A stretch of DNA of 42,851 nt from an uncultured Coriobacteriales bacterium. Lineage in GTDB: Bacteria; Actinomycetota; Coriobacteriia; Coriobacteriales; Eggerthellaceae. The translations under genes were made by a program, and so were the position numbers. How positions within the stretch are numbered: the first letter of the stretch is position 1; each line of letters opens with the position of its first letter. This document shows, piece after piece, positions 15,574 through 24,175 of this stretch. A model generated the notes under the pieces. The model had not been told where the DNA came from. It made no database searches and saw nothing but the letters and a program-made list of their open reading frames with translations. Location: assembly GCA_946892075.1 (NCBI GenBank), contig CAMPNZ010000004.1, forward strand, positions 1 through 42,851. Reading direction: 5' to 3'.

Positions 15574-16200
15574 ATGACCCTGAAAAATAAATTAGGAATT
15601 TCTAATTCTGCTGATCTTGCTCGTATTGAAGAAAAAATAAGTAAAACGAAAGCACGTGAGCTTTTTGAAACAGGATTATTAGACACGCTTGAAGCTGGAA
15701 CATTTGAAAGTCTTGCAAAGATCCATAAGTACTTATTTGATGAAATTTATGATTTTGCAGGTATATTAAGGACAGTTAATATAGCAAAAGGATCTTTTCG
15801 TTTTGCACCGGTTATGTATCTAGATGCAGCACTTGCGAATATAGAAACGATGCCGCAATCTACATTCGATGAAATTATTCAAAAATATGTTGAAATGAAT
15901 ATTGCACATCCATTTCGTGAGGGTAATGGACGTAGCATAAGAATTTGGCTTGATGCAATTTTGAAAAAAGAATTGAACGTGGTTGTTGACTGGAATAAAG
16001 TTGATAAAGAAGATTATCTTCTTGCTATGGAAAGAAGCCCGATAAAAGATACAGAAATAAAAATTTTACTTAAATCAGCACTTACAAACAAAGTCAATGA
16101 CAGAGATATTTATATGAAAGGTATTGATGCAAGTTACTATTATGAGGGATATAACGTGTTCAAAACAGAAAATATCAAAGATGAAAAGTTAAATATATAG
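15574..16200 (+). CDS. fic: Class III Fic protein adenylyltransferase
   Basis: A 208-residue Fic-domain enzyme that transfers AMP from ATP to target proteins. The catalytic motif HPFREGNGRSIR (112-123) matches HxFx(D/E)GNGRxxR with His112 as base. Near the C-terminus SYYYEG (187-192) fits the inhibitory (S/T)xxxE(G/N) motif, so autoinhibition is built in, as in the class III Fic of Neisseria meningitidis (NmFic), which it resembles along its length. NmFic is reported to act on DNA gyrase; the target here is unknown. GGAGG (15560-15564) supports ATG 15574. GC is near 34% by spot counts, far below neighbours, indicating horizontal gain. Confidence 0.9.
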   Translation: MTLKNKLGISNSADLARIEEKISKTKARELFETGLLDTLEAGTFESLAKIHKYLFDEIYDFAGILRTVNIAKGSFRFAPVMYLDAALANIETMPQSTFDEIIQKYVEMNIAHPFREGNGRSIRIWLDAILKKELNVVVDWNKVDKEDYLLAMERSPIKDTEIKILLKSALTNKVNDRDIYMKGIDASYYYEGYNVFKTENIKDEKLNI

Positions 16201-16202
16201 GG

Positions 16203-16238
16203 AGTTTCTATCGTACCTATATAGGTAGTTTCTATTGT
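16203..16238. repeat. 36-bp symmetric element after fic
   Basis: Three abutting 12-bp blocks: AGTTTCTATCGT (16203-16214), the perfect palindrome ACCTATATAGGT (16215-16226), and AGTTTCTATTGT (16227-16238). It begins 3 bp after the fic stop. The layout, direct repeats around a palindrome, resembles a recombination or operator site. Confidence 0.55.
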
Positions 16239-16284
16239 TAGAGACAACCTTGAGGATACGTTGCATTGTGGTAAAGAAATTTTC

Positions 16285-16309
16285 TCCCATTTTCTCCCAC
16301 CTTGTCCAC
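16285..16309 (-). promoter_or_regulatory. Inverted second MraZ-box-like cluster
   Basis: Read on the minus strand: GTGGAC (16309-16304), GTGGGA (16300-16295), ATGGGA (16290-16285), with 9- and 10-bp periods. The stretch GTGGGAGAAA is identical to the mraZ-proximal box at 16537, but in the opposite direction and about 250 bp upstream. Confidence 0.5.
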
Positions 16310-16416
16310 AGAGCCGAAATTTTGCATCCCGCTTCGGCGTTTTCTTACACGTGATACCAACTGATAAGGCAATTCGCATAACGCTTCTGAAAATTGTGTT
16401 TCATAGTGTGCAATTT

Positions 16417-16430
16417 TGATGCGCGCATCA
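16417..16430. promoter_or_regulatory. 14-bp perfect palindrome
   Basis: TGATGCGCGCATCA, fully symmetric, lies 40 bp upstream of the likely mraZ -35 box. It could be an operator; no protein can be assigned. Confidence 0.35.
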
Positions 16431-16470
16431 CAAAAAATGCATTATTGTATAAATTTCCTTATATATATTA

Positions 16471-16500
16471 TTGAACAGGCATTTTATAAACACCACCAGT
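16471..16500 (+). promoter_or_regulatory. Probable mraZ (dcw) promoter
   Basis: TTGAAC (16471-16476), 18-bp spacer, TATAAA (16495-16500). It stands 37 bp before the MraZ box and about 90 bp before mraZ. Confidence 0.6.
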
Positions 16501-16536
16501 ATTTTTATCATTCGCCTTTAATATTTGTGTTGTGAA

Positions 16537-16552
16537 GTGGGAGAAAGTGGGG
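16537..16552 (+). promoter_or_regulatory. MraZ box (GTGGG repeats)
   Basis: GTGGGA (16537-16542) and GTGGGG (16547-16552), exact 10-bp period, with a degenerate third repeat following. MraZ proteins bind TGGGN repeats separated by 5 bp upstream of their own operon, so this is the expected autoregulatory operator of the dcw cluster. Confidence 0.75.
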
Positions 16553-16589
16553 TAAGATGTGATTGTCATAAGGAAGTCGGAATAAAAGG

Positions 16590-17045
16590 ATGCACGTGAG
16601 CGAGGCTAGTACAAAAATTGTCGATTTGAACGGCTCTTTTCGCTACAAAGTTGATGCGAAAGGTCGCGTGTGCCTTCCTGCAAAATTCCGTCGTGCCTTA
16701 TCGAGCGATCTTGTTATCACCAAAAGCCCCGATGATGAATGCTTGTTTGTGTTCGAGCCCGACGCGTTTAATGCGTGGGTTGACCAGCTGTTTGTCGAGC
16801 GCTTTGGTGCGTATTCCGCGTCTAACATCAATCACGTTCGCCTGCGCAGTCTTCTGAAGGCGCGCGCGTTCGACTGTCAGGTTGACGCAGCGGGCCGCAT
16901 TGTGCTGCCGGCTGATGTTCGTCATGACGTGCACGTTCAGCGTGATGTGGTGGTTGTTGGTAACACGGGATATTTCGAGATTTGGGATGCTTCTCGCTAC
17001 GACGACATGACTAAGGACATCGACCTTAGCGTGCTGTTTGGCTAG
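16590..17045 (+). CDS. mraZ: Transcriptional regulator MraZ
   Basis: A 151-residue MraZ, a ring-forming DNA-binding protein with two AbrB-like halves, each carrying the D-x-K/A-G-R motif (VDAKGRVCLPAKFR and VDAAGRIVLPADVR). It regulates the division and cell wall cluster that it heads. The start is uncertain: ATG 16590, or GTG 16596, which is better spaced from AAAAGGA (16584-16590). The operator lies about 40-50 bp upstream. The stop is 22 bp before rsmH. Confidence 0.95.
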   Translation: MHVSEASTKIVDLNGSFRYKVDAKGRVCLPAKFRRALSSDLVITKSPDDECLFVFEPDAFNAWVDQLFVERFGAYSASNINHVRLRSLLKARAFDCQVDAAGRIVLPADVRHDVHVQRDVVVVGNTGYFEIWDASRYDDMTKDIDLSVLFG

Positions 17046-17067
17046 AAGAAGCTAGAAGATGTGCACC

Positions 17068-18039
17068 ATGACAGATGAATATCGACATATTCCTGTTTTG
17101 CTTCACGAATGTTTGGAATATTTGGCGGTGAAGCGCGGCGGCATTTATGTGGATGCAACGCTTGGAGGAGCTGGGCATTCGTTGGAAATTGCCAAGCGCA
17201 TTGGCACTGAGGGCTTGCTTGTTGGTATCGATCAAGACGATGTTGCGCTTCGTGCAGCACGTCAAAAACTCGGGACGATACCGGCAGAAAACCGTCCTGA
17301 ACTGGCTTTGCTGAAAGGCAACTTTTCGCAGCTGGACGATTTGTTGGTGTCGCAGGCAATCAGCGGCATCGATGGCATTTTGTTCGATTTGGGCGTTTCG
17401 TCCGTGCAAATTGACACGCCCGAGCGCGGTTTTTCGTTTAAGGAAGATTGCCCGCTTGACATGCGCATGAACCCGCACGATACGCCCGTAAGTGCCCACG
17501 ACGTGGTAATGACGTACTCGCAGCACGATTTAGCGCGCGTGATCAGCGACTATTCCGACGAGAAGTGGGCATCGCGCATTGCGCAGTTTATTGTTCGCGA
17601 ACGTCAGCAGCACGACATTGCAACAAGCGGCCAGCTGGTTGACATCATCAAAGCCGCTATTCCAGCGTCGGCACGCCGCGCGGGCGGGCATCCCGCAAAG
17701 CGCACGTTTCAGGCGCTGCGCATTGAAGTGAACAACGAGCTTGGCGTGCTGAAGCAGGGGCTTACCAGTGCTTTGCGCTGGCTGAATCCCGATGCGCGCC
17801 TGTGCGTGATTTCGTATCATTCGCTGGAAGACAAACTTGTGAAGCATTTGTTCTACGAATGGTCGCACCGCTGTACGTGCCCGGTTGAGCTGGGCATTTG
17901 CACGTGTGGCAAGAAGTCGCTTGTCGATATTCTGACCAAAAAGGCGCTTGGTGCCAGCAATGAGGAAGTGCGCGAAAACGCGCGCTCGCGCAGTGCAAAG
18001 TTACGCGTCTGCAAACGGTGCGCAGACAGTTGCGCATAG
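17068..18039 (+). CDS. rsmH: 16S rRNA m4C1402 methyltransferase RsmH
   Basis: A 323-residue SAM-dependent methyltransferase (formerly MraW) acting on C1402 of 16S rRNA. The SAM-binding DATLGGAGHS motif, ILFDLGVSSVQID, and the C-terminal CVISYHSLEDKLVKH stretch identify it. Four clustered cysteines (CTCP...CTCG) occur near the C-terminus, as in many RsmH proteins. ATG 17068 (MTDEYRHIPVLL) is preferred over 17059, because AGAAG (17054-17058) is correctly spaced only for the second. It follows mraZ in the conserved order. Confidence 0.96.
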   Translation: MTDEYRHIPVLLHECLEYLAVKRGGIYVDATLGGAGHSLEIAKRIGTEGLLVGIDQDDVALRAARQKLGTIPAENRPELALLKGNFSQLDDLLVSQAISGIDGILFDLGVSSVQIDTPERGFSFKEDCPLDMRMNPHDTPVSAHDVVMTYSQHDLARVISDYSDEKWASRIAQFIVRERQQHDIATSGQLVDIIKAAIPASARRAGGHPAKRTFQALRIEVNNELGVLKQGLTSALRWLNPDARLCVISYHSLEDKLVKHLFYEWSHRCTCPVELGICTCGKKSLVDILTKKALGASNEEVRENARSRSAKLRVCKRCADSCA

Positions 18040-18101
18040 GGCGCATAACAAGTTTGCAGGGCTGTTTGCAGGCTTGTAGGTAAAGGAGAAAGGTGGAAAG
18101 C

Positions 18102-18719
18102 ATGGGAATTCCCGAACGCGCATATCCCTATGAAATGCCTGATTATCAGCAGGAACAACGCTTTCACACTCCTTCGATAAACCTTATTACAACACAGGGC
18201 CGTTCCACAAAAACGGTAACTGGAACATCGCTTATTTTGATGGCGCGCGTGATTGCGTGCGTGTTTGTTGCGCTGGCGCTTATTGGCATGGTGCGTTTGT
18301 CGATTGCATCGGCTGCCGTAAGCGAAATGAAAGTGCAAAAAAATCTGACGAGCCAAATTAACAAAGCGCGCTACGACATGAGTTTGCTTGAAGTTGAGTA
18401 TTCGCAATTGTCGTCTGACATCGATCAAAAGGCGCACGACATGGGCATGAATAAGGCTGCTCACGTGGAAAAAGTGAACCTTCCGCGCGATATCGTTGCG
18501 CTTGATAGCAAGGGGCGTTTGTCGCTCAGCGGAAGCATTGCGCGCCTTACGCAGCAAGCCGCGCATGCTGGCGCGCTTGAAGGCGCAGCTTCGGCAAGCA
18601 CGCAACAAGGTGTGCAGGCGAGTGCAAAACACGCAGTTGGGACTAAAAATTCTGCTTCGAATTCTGCATCAAATTCTGCATCAGTATCGGTATCAAATCG
18701 CAGTGCACAACGTTCGTAA
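18102..18719 (+). CDS. ftsL: FtsL-like septum protein
   Basis: A 205-residue bitopic protein: about 43 cytoplasmic residues, one transmembrane helix (about 44-66), then a coiled-coil-prone segment (about 72-112). This topology, and the position between rsmH and ftsI, are those of FtsL, which with FtsQ/DivIB and FtsB/DivIC activates FtsW-FtsI. Sequence conservation in this family is low, so the call rests on context. The C-terminal tail is Ala/Ser/Asn-rich and ends in a repeat encoded by three 12-bp units (18648-18683). ATG 18102 follows AAAGGTGG; a GTG at 18093 is possible. Confidence 0.78.
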   Translation: MGIPERAYPYEMPDYQQEQRFHTPSINLITTQGRSTKTVTGTSLILMARVIACVFVALALIGMVRLSIASAAVSEMKVQKNLTSQINKARYDMSLLEVEYSQLSSDIDQKAHDMGMNKAAHVEKVNLPRDIVALDSKGRLSLSGSIARLTQQAAHAGALEGAASASTQQGVQASAKHAVGTKNSASNSASNSASVSVSNRSAQRS

Positions 18720-18729
18720 GTAAGGTTTG

Positions 18730-20859
18730 ATGCGTGTGAATACATCAAATCATAATAAGCGAGGAACGTCCAAGCGCGCCACGCGTGCCACGCGTACCGA
18801 TAGCACCACCAGCTCCCGCACCCGCGCCAGCTCCCGCACCCGAACAATCAACAATTCTGAATCTACCAGCGCAAACGAATCGTCATACCTGCGTGGCACG
18901 CCACACGGATACGCCCGGCAGTCACGCTTTGCGCGCAAGGGGGTTTTCCGTGCGCTGGATGACGCCTTCCAACGTCATCCGTTGTTCGCGCCGTCGCCCG
19001 ACACCTACGATGCTGCTTCTTCTTACAGCGACGCAGCAGCAATGAATAATCCTAGTTCGCATGGCTTTTCTTTCAGCGAACCATCAACCGCGCAATCCGC
19101 GCCCGTAACTCCTGACGCCACACACCCGCATTCGCGCCCGCGCACCTACGCTGCGCCACGTGAGGGTGCGCTGCGCGTAAAAAATTCCTCGCGATTGTCG
19201 TATGTGCTGCTTATCTTCGGTATTTTGTTCCTGCTGTTCTTCGCGCGTTTGGTTTATCTGGGTGTTGTGATGCACAACGATTACTCGAACGCTGCGAAAG
19301 ACATGCGCACAACTGGCATGCAAGTTGAGGCGCGCCGCGGTACTATTTACGATAGAAATCATAATGTTTTAGCCATTAGTGTGAAAGCAACAACGGTGTA
19401 TGCAAACCCGTCTGAAGTGGTTGACGTCAACTACACGGCCGACACAATTTCCCAGGTAATTGGCGGGAAACCTAGTGATTACACGCCCAATTTGTCGGAG
19501 AAAAGCACAAAATTCCGCTACATCAAAAAGAAAATCGACCCTGCGCTTGCTCTTAAGCTTAAAGCGTATGCACTTCCGGGCATTTATTTTCTTCAGGACA
19601 CCGTTCGTCGCTATCCGTATGGAGAAATTGCAGGTCAGGTTATTGGCGCCTGCAATGTGAAGAAGTCGCAGGACAATAAATCGGAAGTGCTCGTAGGCGT
19701 TTCGGGCTTGGAGCTTATGTATAACGATGTGCTTGCGGGAACACCGGGAAATTACCGCGCTGAACTGGGGGCCGATGGCATGCCCATCCCCGGTGGCTTG
19801 CACGCGCAATCGGCGCCTGTCGACGGGAAAGACATCGTCGTTTCGATTGACATCGATATGCAAAAGGCGCTTGAACTGGCTTTGCGTAATGGCCTTGATG
19901 AGCTGCATACCAATTCCGGCTCAAGCGTTCTTATGGATGCACGAACAGGCGAGATTATGGCAATTGCATCGGCGCCATTTTTCAATCCAAATGATCGATC
20001 GGTGGTATTACCAGGTGCGACATCGCTCAAACCTGTTTCAAATTTATTAGAACCAGGTTCAATGTTTAAAACAGTAGCAGCCATGACCTTGCTTGAAACT
20101 AATTCAATGCGTCCTAGTGACACTGTTTTTGCTCCGAGTGAAATACATGCGAGCGGTTTTACGGTTCATGATGCGCATGAGCGCGAAGCTAAAACCTATA
20201 GTTTACGCCAGATTATGCAGTATTCTTCAAACATTGGTATTTCGCTTTGTACAGAAAAAATGGGGTTTGATCCGTTTTACGAGCATATTTTGCGCTATAA
20301 GTTGCATGAAGCAACAGGCATAGATTATCCTGGTGAACAAGTAGGATATTTGCAAGACGTTAAGAAATGGTCTCGGGTAACAGGATGGAACGTAAGTTTT
20401 GGGCAAGGCATTTCGCTTACGCCGTTGCAATTAACACGTTTTTATGGTGCCCTTTTAAATAACGGCTATGAAGTTACTCCTCACTTTTTGCTTGAAGCAG
20501 GCGGTCAAGCGCATGATGTTTCCAATCAAAAGGTACAAGTGATTGAGAATACGGCTGCCATTCCCGATATGATAAGCATGCTGCAAAGTGTTGTCGATCA
20601 AGGAACAGGGAGAAAAGCTGAAATTCCTGGCTATCGTGTTGCAGGAAAAACATCGACAGCGCAAATTTACGATCCAGAACATGGAGGCTATAAAAAAGGT
20701 TTATCCAACCTGGGCTTTCTTGGCTTCATTTCCCATTCGTCGAGCAATTTAGTATGTTATGTAGGTGCTGACAATGTTCCCTCTGAAAGCAGTGTAACAC
20801 CCATTTTTCACGATATAATGAGTACAGCTATTCAACGATATTCCATTGTGAGTAGATGA
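18730..20859 (+). CDS. ftsI: Septal penicillin-binding protein (FtsI/PBP2 class B)
   Basis: A 709-residue class B transpeptidase that crosslinks septal peptidoglycan. Order: an Arg/Ser/Thr-rich cytoplasmic extension (about 1-150, with SSRTRA repeats encoded by 18-bp units), one transmembrane helix (about 157-181), a dimerisation domain beginning EARRGTIYDRN (200-210), and the transpeptidase domain. Active-site motifs are SMFK (Ser444, Lys447), SSN (499-501) and KTS (640-642) where KTG is usual. From about 19980 to the end GC falls to about 41% (hand count 20041-20820), against about 58% at 19741-19920, so the catalytic half may be a transferred segment. ATG 18730 follows the ftsL stop. Confidence 0.94.
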   Translation: MRVNTSNHNKRGTSKRATRATRTDSTTSSRTRASSRTRTINNSESTSANESSYLRGTPHGYARQSRFARKGVFRALDDAFQRHPLFAPSPDTYDAASSYSDAAAMNNPSSHGFSFSEPSTAQSAPVTPDATHPHSRPRTYAAPREGALRVKNSSRLSYVLLIFGILFLLFFARLVYLGVVMHNDYSNAAKDMRTTGMQVEARRGTIYDRNHNVLAISVKATTVYANPSEVVDVNYTADTISQVIGGKPSDYTPNLSEKSTKFRYIKKKIDPALALKLKAYALPGIYFLQDTVRRYPYGEIAGQVIGACNVKKSQDNKSEVLVGVSGLELMYNDVLAGTPGNYRAELGADGMPIPGGLHAQSAPVDGKDIVVSIDIDMQKALELALRNGLDELHTNSGSSVLMDARTGEIMAIASAPFFNPNDRSVVLPGATSLKPVSNLLEPGSMFKTVAAMTLLETNSMRPSDTVFAPSEIHASGFTVHDAHEREAKTYSLRQIMQYSSNIGISLCTEKMGFDPFYEHILRYKLHEATGIDYPGEQVGYLQDVKKWSRVTGWNVSFGQGISLTPLQLTRFYGALLNNGYEVTPHFLLEAGGQAHDVSNQKVQVIENTAAIPDMISMLQSVVDQGTGRKAEIPGYRVAGKTSTAQIYDPEHGGYKKGLSNLGFLGFISHSSSNLVCYVGADNVPSESSVTPIFHDIMSTAIQRYSIVSR

Positions 20860-20866
20860 GGCTAGA

Positions 20867-22471
20867 ATGAATAACACAAGTGAAAACAACACGTGCGAAC
20901 ACAAGTCGCGCGTTGAAAAAGCTTCCGAGCACGCGACGTGCGCAAACGAGCCGCGCGTCCACAAAACGTGCGAGGAATTATTTGCTGGCTACCAGCACAG
21001 CATTTTGGGAAATCCGCAGGAAGAAGTGACGGGCATTGCGTATCGCAGCGATACTATTTCCCCAGGTGATGCGTTCTTTTGCATCGTTGGCTTGAAGGCC
21101 GATGGGCATTCGTTTGCGCAAGACGCCATCAATCGAGGTGCGCGCGTTATCGTGTGCGAACGCAAGCTGTATTTAGCAGATGCCAGCGATGTGACGATGG
21201 TCATTGTTCCAAATTCGCGGCGTGCGATGGCGCAAATTTCCGCGCGCTTCTACGACAATCCGTCGCAGGCGTTTTCCCTGGTAGGAGTAACGGGCACCAA
21301 CGGCAAAACCACCACTACGTACCTGGTTGAGCACATTGCGCGCGTTGCTGGCAACAAAACTGGCATCATTGGCACGGTAGGCGTTCACATTAACCAAGAG
21401 GAACATCCTGCCAGCCGCACGACGCCTGAATCTCCTGATCTTCAGCATATTTTTGCCGACATGCGTGACGCGGGCGTTGACGTGTGCGCAATGGAAGTAA
21501 GCTCGCACGCGCTTGATTTGCAGCGCCCCTTGTGTTCGCATTTTGCGGTAACTGCGTTCACGAATTTGACGCAGGATCACCTTGATTATCATCACACGTT
21601 TGAGGCGTATTTTGAAGCGAAAGCGCTGTTGTTTTCGCGCGAATATCCAGCCAAGCGCGTTATTTGCATCGACGACAAATGGGGCCGTGAGCTGCACGCG
21701 CGCGTGTGCAACGAGCATGCATACGCCGACGCTGATGCAGCCAATGAAATTATCACCACGGGCTTTAGCGACGACGCGCTCGTTCATCCCATTTCGGTTG
21801 AATACGCACCTCACAGCACACATATCACGCTCGATTGCGCCGGCGAAGTGTTAACGTTTACCTATCCGCTGGTGGGAAAGTTCAACGTTTCGAACGTGAT
21901 GTTAGCGTGCGGCATTGCGCTTCAGCTGGGAATTCCCGGTACGGTTATCGCGCGAGCGCTTGAGGACGTTCCCCAAATTCCGGGACGTTTGCAACGGGTA
22001 TCTGATACCAGCTCTGTTGCCGTGTTTGTCGATTACGCGCACACGCCCGATGCGCTGAAAAAGGCGCTTGATTGCGTGATGCACATCACAAAAGGCCAGA
22101 CCATCGTGGTGTTTGGTTGTGGCGGCGACCGCGATAAAGCGAAGCGTTCCATTATGGGAAAGGCGTCGCTGGCTGCGCATTATGTGATTGTGACGTCGGA
22201 TAATCCGCGCAGCGAAGATCCGCGCGCCATTATTGATGACATTGTAAGCGGTATGAAAGAACAGCCCGAAAAGTTTGAAGTTGAGCCTGATAGACGCAAG
22301 GCTATTGCGCGGGCGCTTGCGTGTGCGAAGCCGGGCGACTCGGTTCTGATTGCGGGCAAAGGCCATGAAACGTACCAGCTGGTTGGCTCACAAGTGCTGC
22401 ATTTCGACGACACAGAAGTTGCGCGCGAGGAATTGCACCGCGCGGGGCTTGATAATCACGCGCAGGAATAA
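20867..22471 (+). CDS. murE: UDP-MurNAc-tripeptide ligase MurE
   Basis: A 534-residue Mur ligase that adds the third amino acid to UDP-MurNAc-L-Ala-D-Glu. The ATP loop is GTNGKTTT (143-150), and the substrate-selecting motif is DNPR (445-448, SDNPRSEDP), the form found in meso-diaminopimelate-adding enzymes; lysine-adding ones usually differ here. The first 35 residues are a charged, Asn/His/Cys-containing extension with no counterpart in MurE, visibly repetitive (EHKSRVEKASEH). It begins 7 bp after ftsI; the ribosome site is weak, suggesting coupling. Confidence 0.95.
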   Translation: MNNTSENNTCEHKSRVEKASEHATCANEPRVHKTCEELFAGYQHSILGNPQEEVTGIAYRSDTISPGDAFFCIVGLKADGHSFAQDAINRGARVIVCERKLYLADASDVTMVIVPNSRRAMAQISARFYDNPSQAFSLVGVTGTNGKTTTTYLVEHIARVAGNKTGIIGTVGVHINQEEHPASRTTPESPDLQHIFADMRDAGVDVCAMEVSSHALDLQRPLCSHFAVTAFTNLTQDHLDYHHTFEAYFEAKALLFSREYPAKRVICIDDKWGRELHARVCNEHAYADADAANEIITTGFSDDALVHPISVEYAPHSTHITLDCAGEVLTFTYPLVGKFNVSNVMLACGIALQLGIPGTVIARALEDVPQIPGRLQRVSDTSSVAVFVDYAHTPDALKKALDCVMHITKGQTIVVFGCGGDRDKAKRSIMGKASLAAHYVIVTSDNPRSEDPRAIIDDIVSGMKEQPEKFEVEPDRRKAIARALACAKPGDSVLIAGKGHETYQLVGSQVLHFDDTEVAREELHRAGLDNHAQE

Positions 22472-22491
22472 AGCCAGGAAGCAGTAGTACT

Positions 22492-24174
22492 ATGCAAGCG
22501 AACTTACATCAGGTGCTTTCCGCAACAAACGCAAGGCTTTGCAACGCGTTAAGCAGCCAGCAGCGTGAACAGTGCAGCGTGTCTTCGGTGTGTTGGGATT
22601 CGCGCAATGTTGCGCCGGCGTCGCTGTATGTGGCGCTGGTGGGCGCCAAAGTTGACGGCCACAATTTCATTGCCGATGCCGTGCGCAGCGGAGCGCATAT
22701 TGTTGTGACGACGCACGATATTGCTCAAGAACGCATTCAAGAAGCTACGCAGCAGGGATGTGCCGTTGTGCGCTGCGATGATGCGGTAGCGTTTTTGGAA
22801 CAGCTTGCTGCCTGGTGGCGCACGCAACTGAGCGCAACCATCGTTGCGATTACGGGCTCAACAGGTAAAACAACCACAAAAAACCTTGTTGCCGAGGTGC
22901 TTGGCGCAGCGGGCAGCGTGTGCGCAACGCTTGCGAATCAAAACAACGAGCTGGGCGTTCCCAATACGGTGTTGCGCGCTGAAAAAGATGATCGTTTCGT
23001 TGTTGTTGAAATGGGTATGCGCGGCTTCGACCAAATTCGGCATTTGTGCAGCTGGGTGAAGCCGCACTGGGCGCTTATCAGCAATGTTGGCACGTCGCAT
23101 ATCGAGCTGCTGGGCTCGCGCGATGGCATTGCTCACGCGAAAAGCGAAATTTTTGAGCAGCTGCCTGTTCAGGGTGGCAGAGCGTTTCTGAACGCCTGCG
23201 ACGATTTTCTGCATCAGCAGCGCGCGTACGGAAAACTGGCGAAGCGCCAGGTGCCGTGCGTGTATTTCAATGCCGATGCGCACGATGAAAGCTTGCAGCG
23301 CGCATGTACGGAAGGTGGCGGCGTGTTGTTCGTGGGAGCGCACGACGTGCAACTAAACGCCTTTGGGCAGGCGCAGTTTTCGCTTTCGGTGTATGCGTCG
23401 CAGCAGCGGATACGCGCGTTGCAAGAAGATGCGGCGGTTTTGGAAACCAGCATCAGCAGTGTGTCTTGCGCTCAGATAGCGCAGGGGAACGCGCAGAGGA
23501 ACGCGTTTGACGCTGCATGCGCACCTGTTCCCGACGCCGAACCAACACTCGCGCCCGCGCCATCAGCCTCAAACACCCCTTGTAAACAGGACAATCTTTA
23601 CGAGTTGCGCGTTCAGCAGCCCCTTACGCTTTCCTTATGCGGCGCACACAACGTCTCGAACGCACTGTGCGCTATTGCCGTTGGCATCGAAGCGGGCATT
23701 CCGCTTTCCGCATGTCTTCAACGTGTGCAACACGTACAGCCTGCTGACGGCCGTCAAAAATTCTATCAGGGCATTCACCTGTGCACCGTTATCGATGACG
23801 CATATAACGCAAACCCCGATTCCATGCGTGCGGCGCTGCGCGTTGTGAAAGCGCTTGAAACCCCTGGCAAGCGCATTGCCGTGCTGGGCGATATGGGCGA
23901 GCTTGGCAGCTACGCCGTTGATATGCATCGTGACGTTGGGAAATTCGCCGCTCATTGCGGCATTGATGTGCTGGTATGTGTGGGCGAACACGCGCAGTTT
24001 ATTGCTGAAGCAGCGCAATCCGAGGGCTTCCCCCGCGCTTCGTTGCATACGGCAACGTGTGCGCAACAGGCTCTTGACCTGCTAAAACCGCTTATTTCCG
24101 CCCATGATGTTGTGCTCGTTAAAGCATCGCATTCCATGCATTTAGAAACAATTGTGAAAGGACTGCTTAATTAG
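22492..24174 (+). CDS. murF: UDP-MurNAc-tripeptide:D-Ala-D-Ala ligase MurF
   Basis: A 560-residue Mur ligase that adds D-Ala-D-Ala to complete the UDP-MurNAc pentapeptide; typical length is 450-470. The ATP loop GSTGKTTTK (122-130), VVEMGMRG (171-178) and the C-terminal AVLGDMGELG (463-472) are intact. The extra length is mainly an insertion at about 303-366, rich in Ala/Pro/Gln (APVPDAEPTLAPAPS), between the central-domain beta strand and the conserved LCGAHNVSNALCA. The frame is open across it. One base separates its stop from the mraY start. Confidence 0.95.
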   Translation: MQANLHQVLSATNARLCNALSSQQREQCSVSSVCWDSRNVAPASLYVALVGAKVDGHNFIADAVRSGAHIVVTTHDIAQERIQEATQQGCAVVRCDDAVAFLEQLAAWWRTQLSATIVAITGSTGKTTTKNLVAEVLGAAGSVCATLANQNNELGVPNTVLRAEKDDRFVVVEMGMRGFDQIRHLCSWVKPHWALISNVGTSHIELLGSRDGIAHAKSEIFEQLPVQGGRAFLNACDDFLHQQRAYGKLAKRQVPCVYFNADAHDESLQRACTEGGGVLFVGAHDVQLNAFGQAQFSLSVYASQQRIRALQEDAAVLETSISSVSCAQIAQGNAQRNAFDAACAPVPDAEPTLAPAPSASNTPCKQDNLYELRVQQPLTLSLCGAHNVSNALCAIAVGIEAGIPLSACLQRVQHVQPADGRQKFYQGIHLCTVIDDAYNANPDSMRAALRVVKALETPGKRIAVLGDMGELGSYAVDMHRDVGKFAAHCGIDVLVCVGEHAQFIAEAAQSEGFPRASLHTATCAQQALDLLKPLISAHDVVLVKASHSMHLETIVKGLLN

Positions 24175-24175
24175 T

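Noticed and set aside
15574..16200. Fic as class I toxin with separate antitoxin
   Set aside because: The inhibitory SYYYEG motif is in the C-terminus of the same protein, and the upstream 8-codon ORF carries no such motif.
17853..18632. 259-residue minus-strand ORF
   Set aside because: Antisense to rsmH and ftsL; Arg/His/Cys-rich composition typical of shadow frames.
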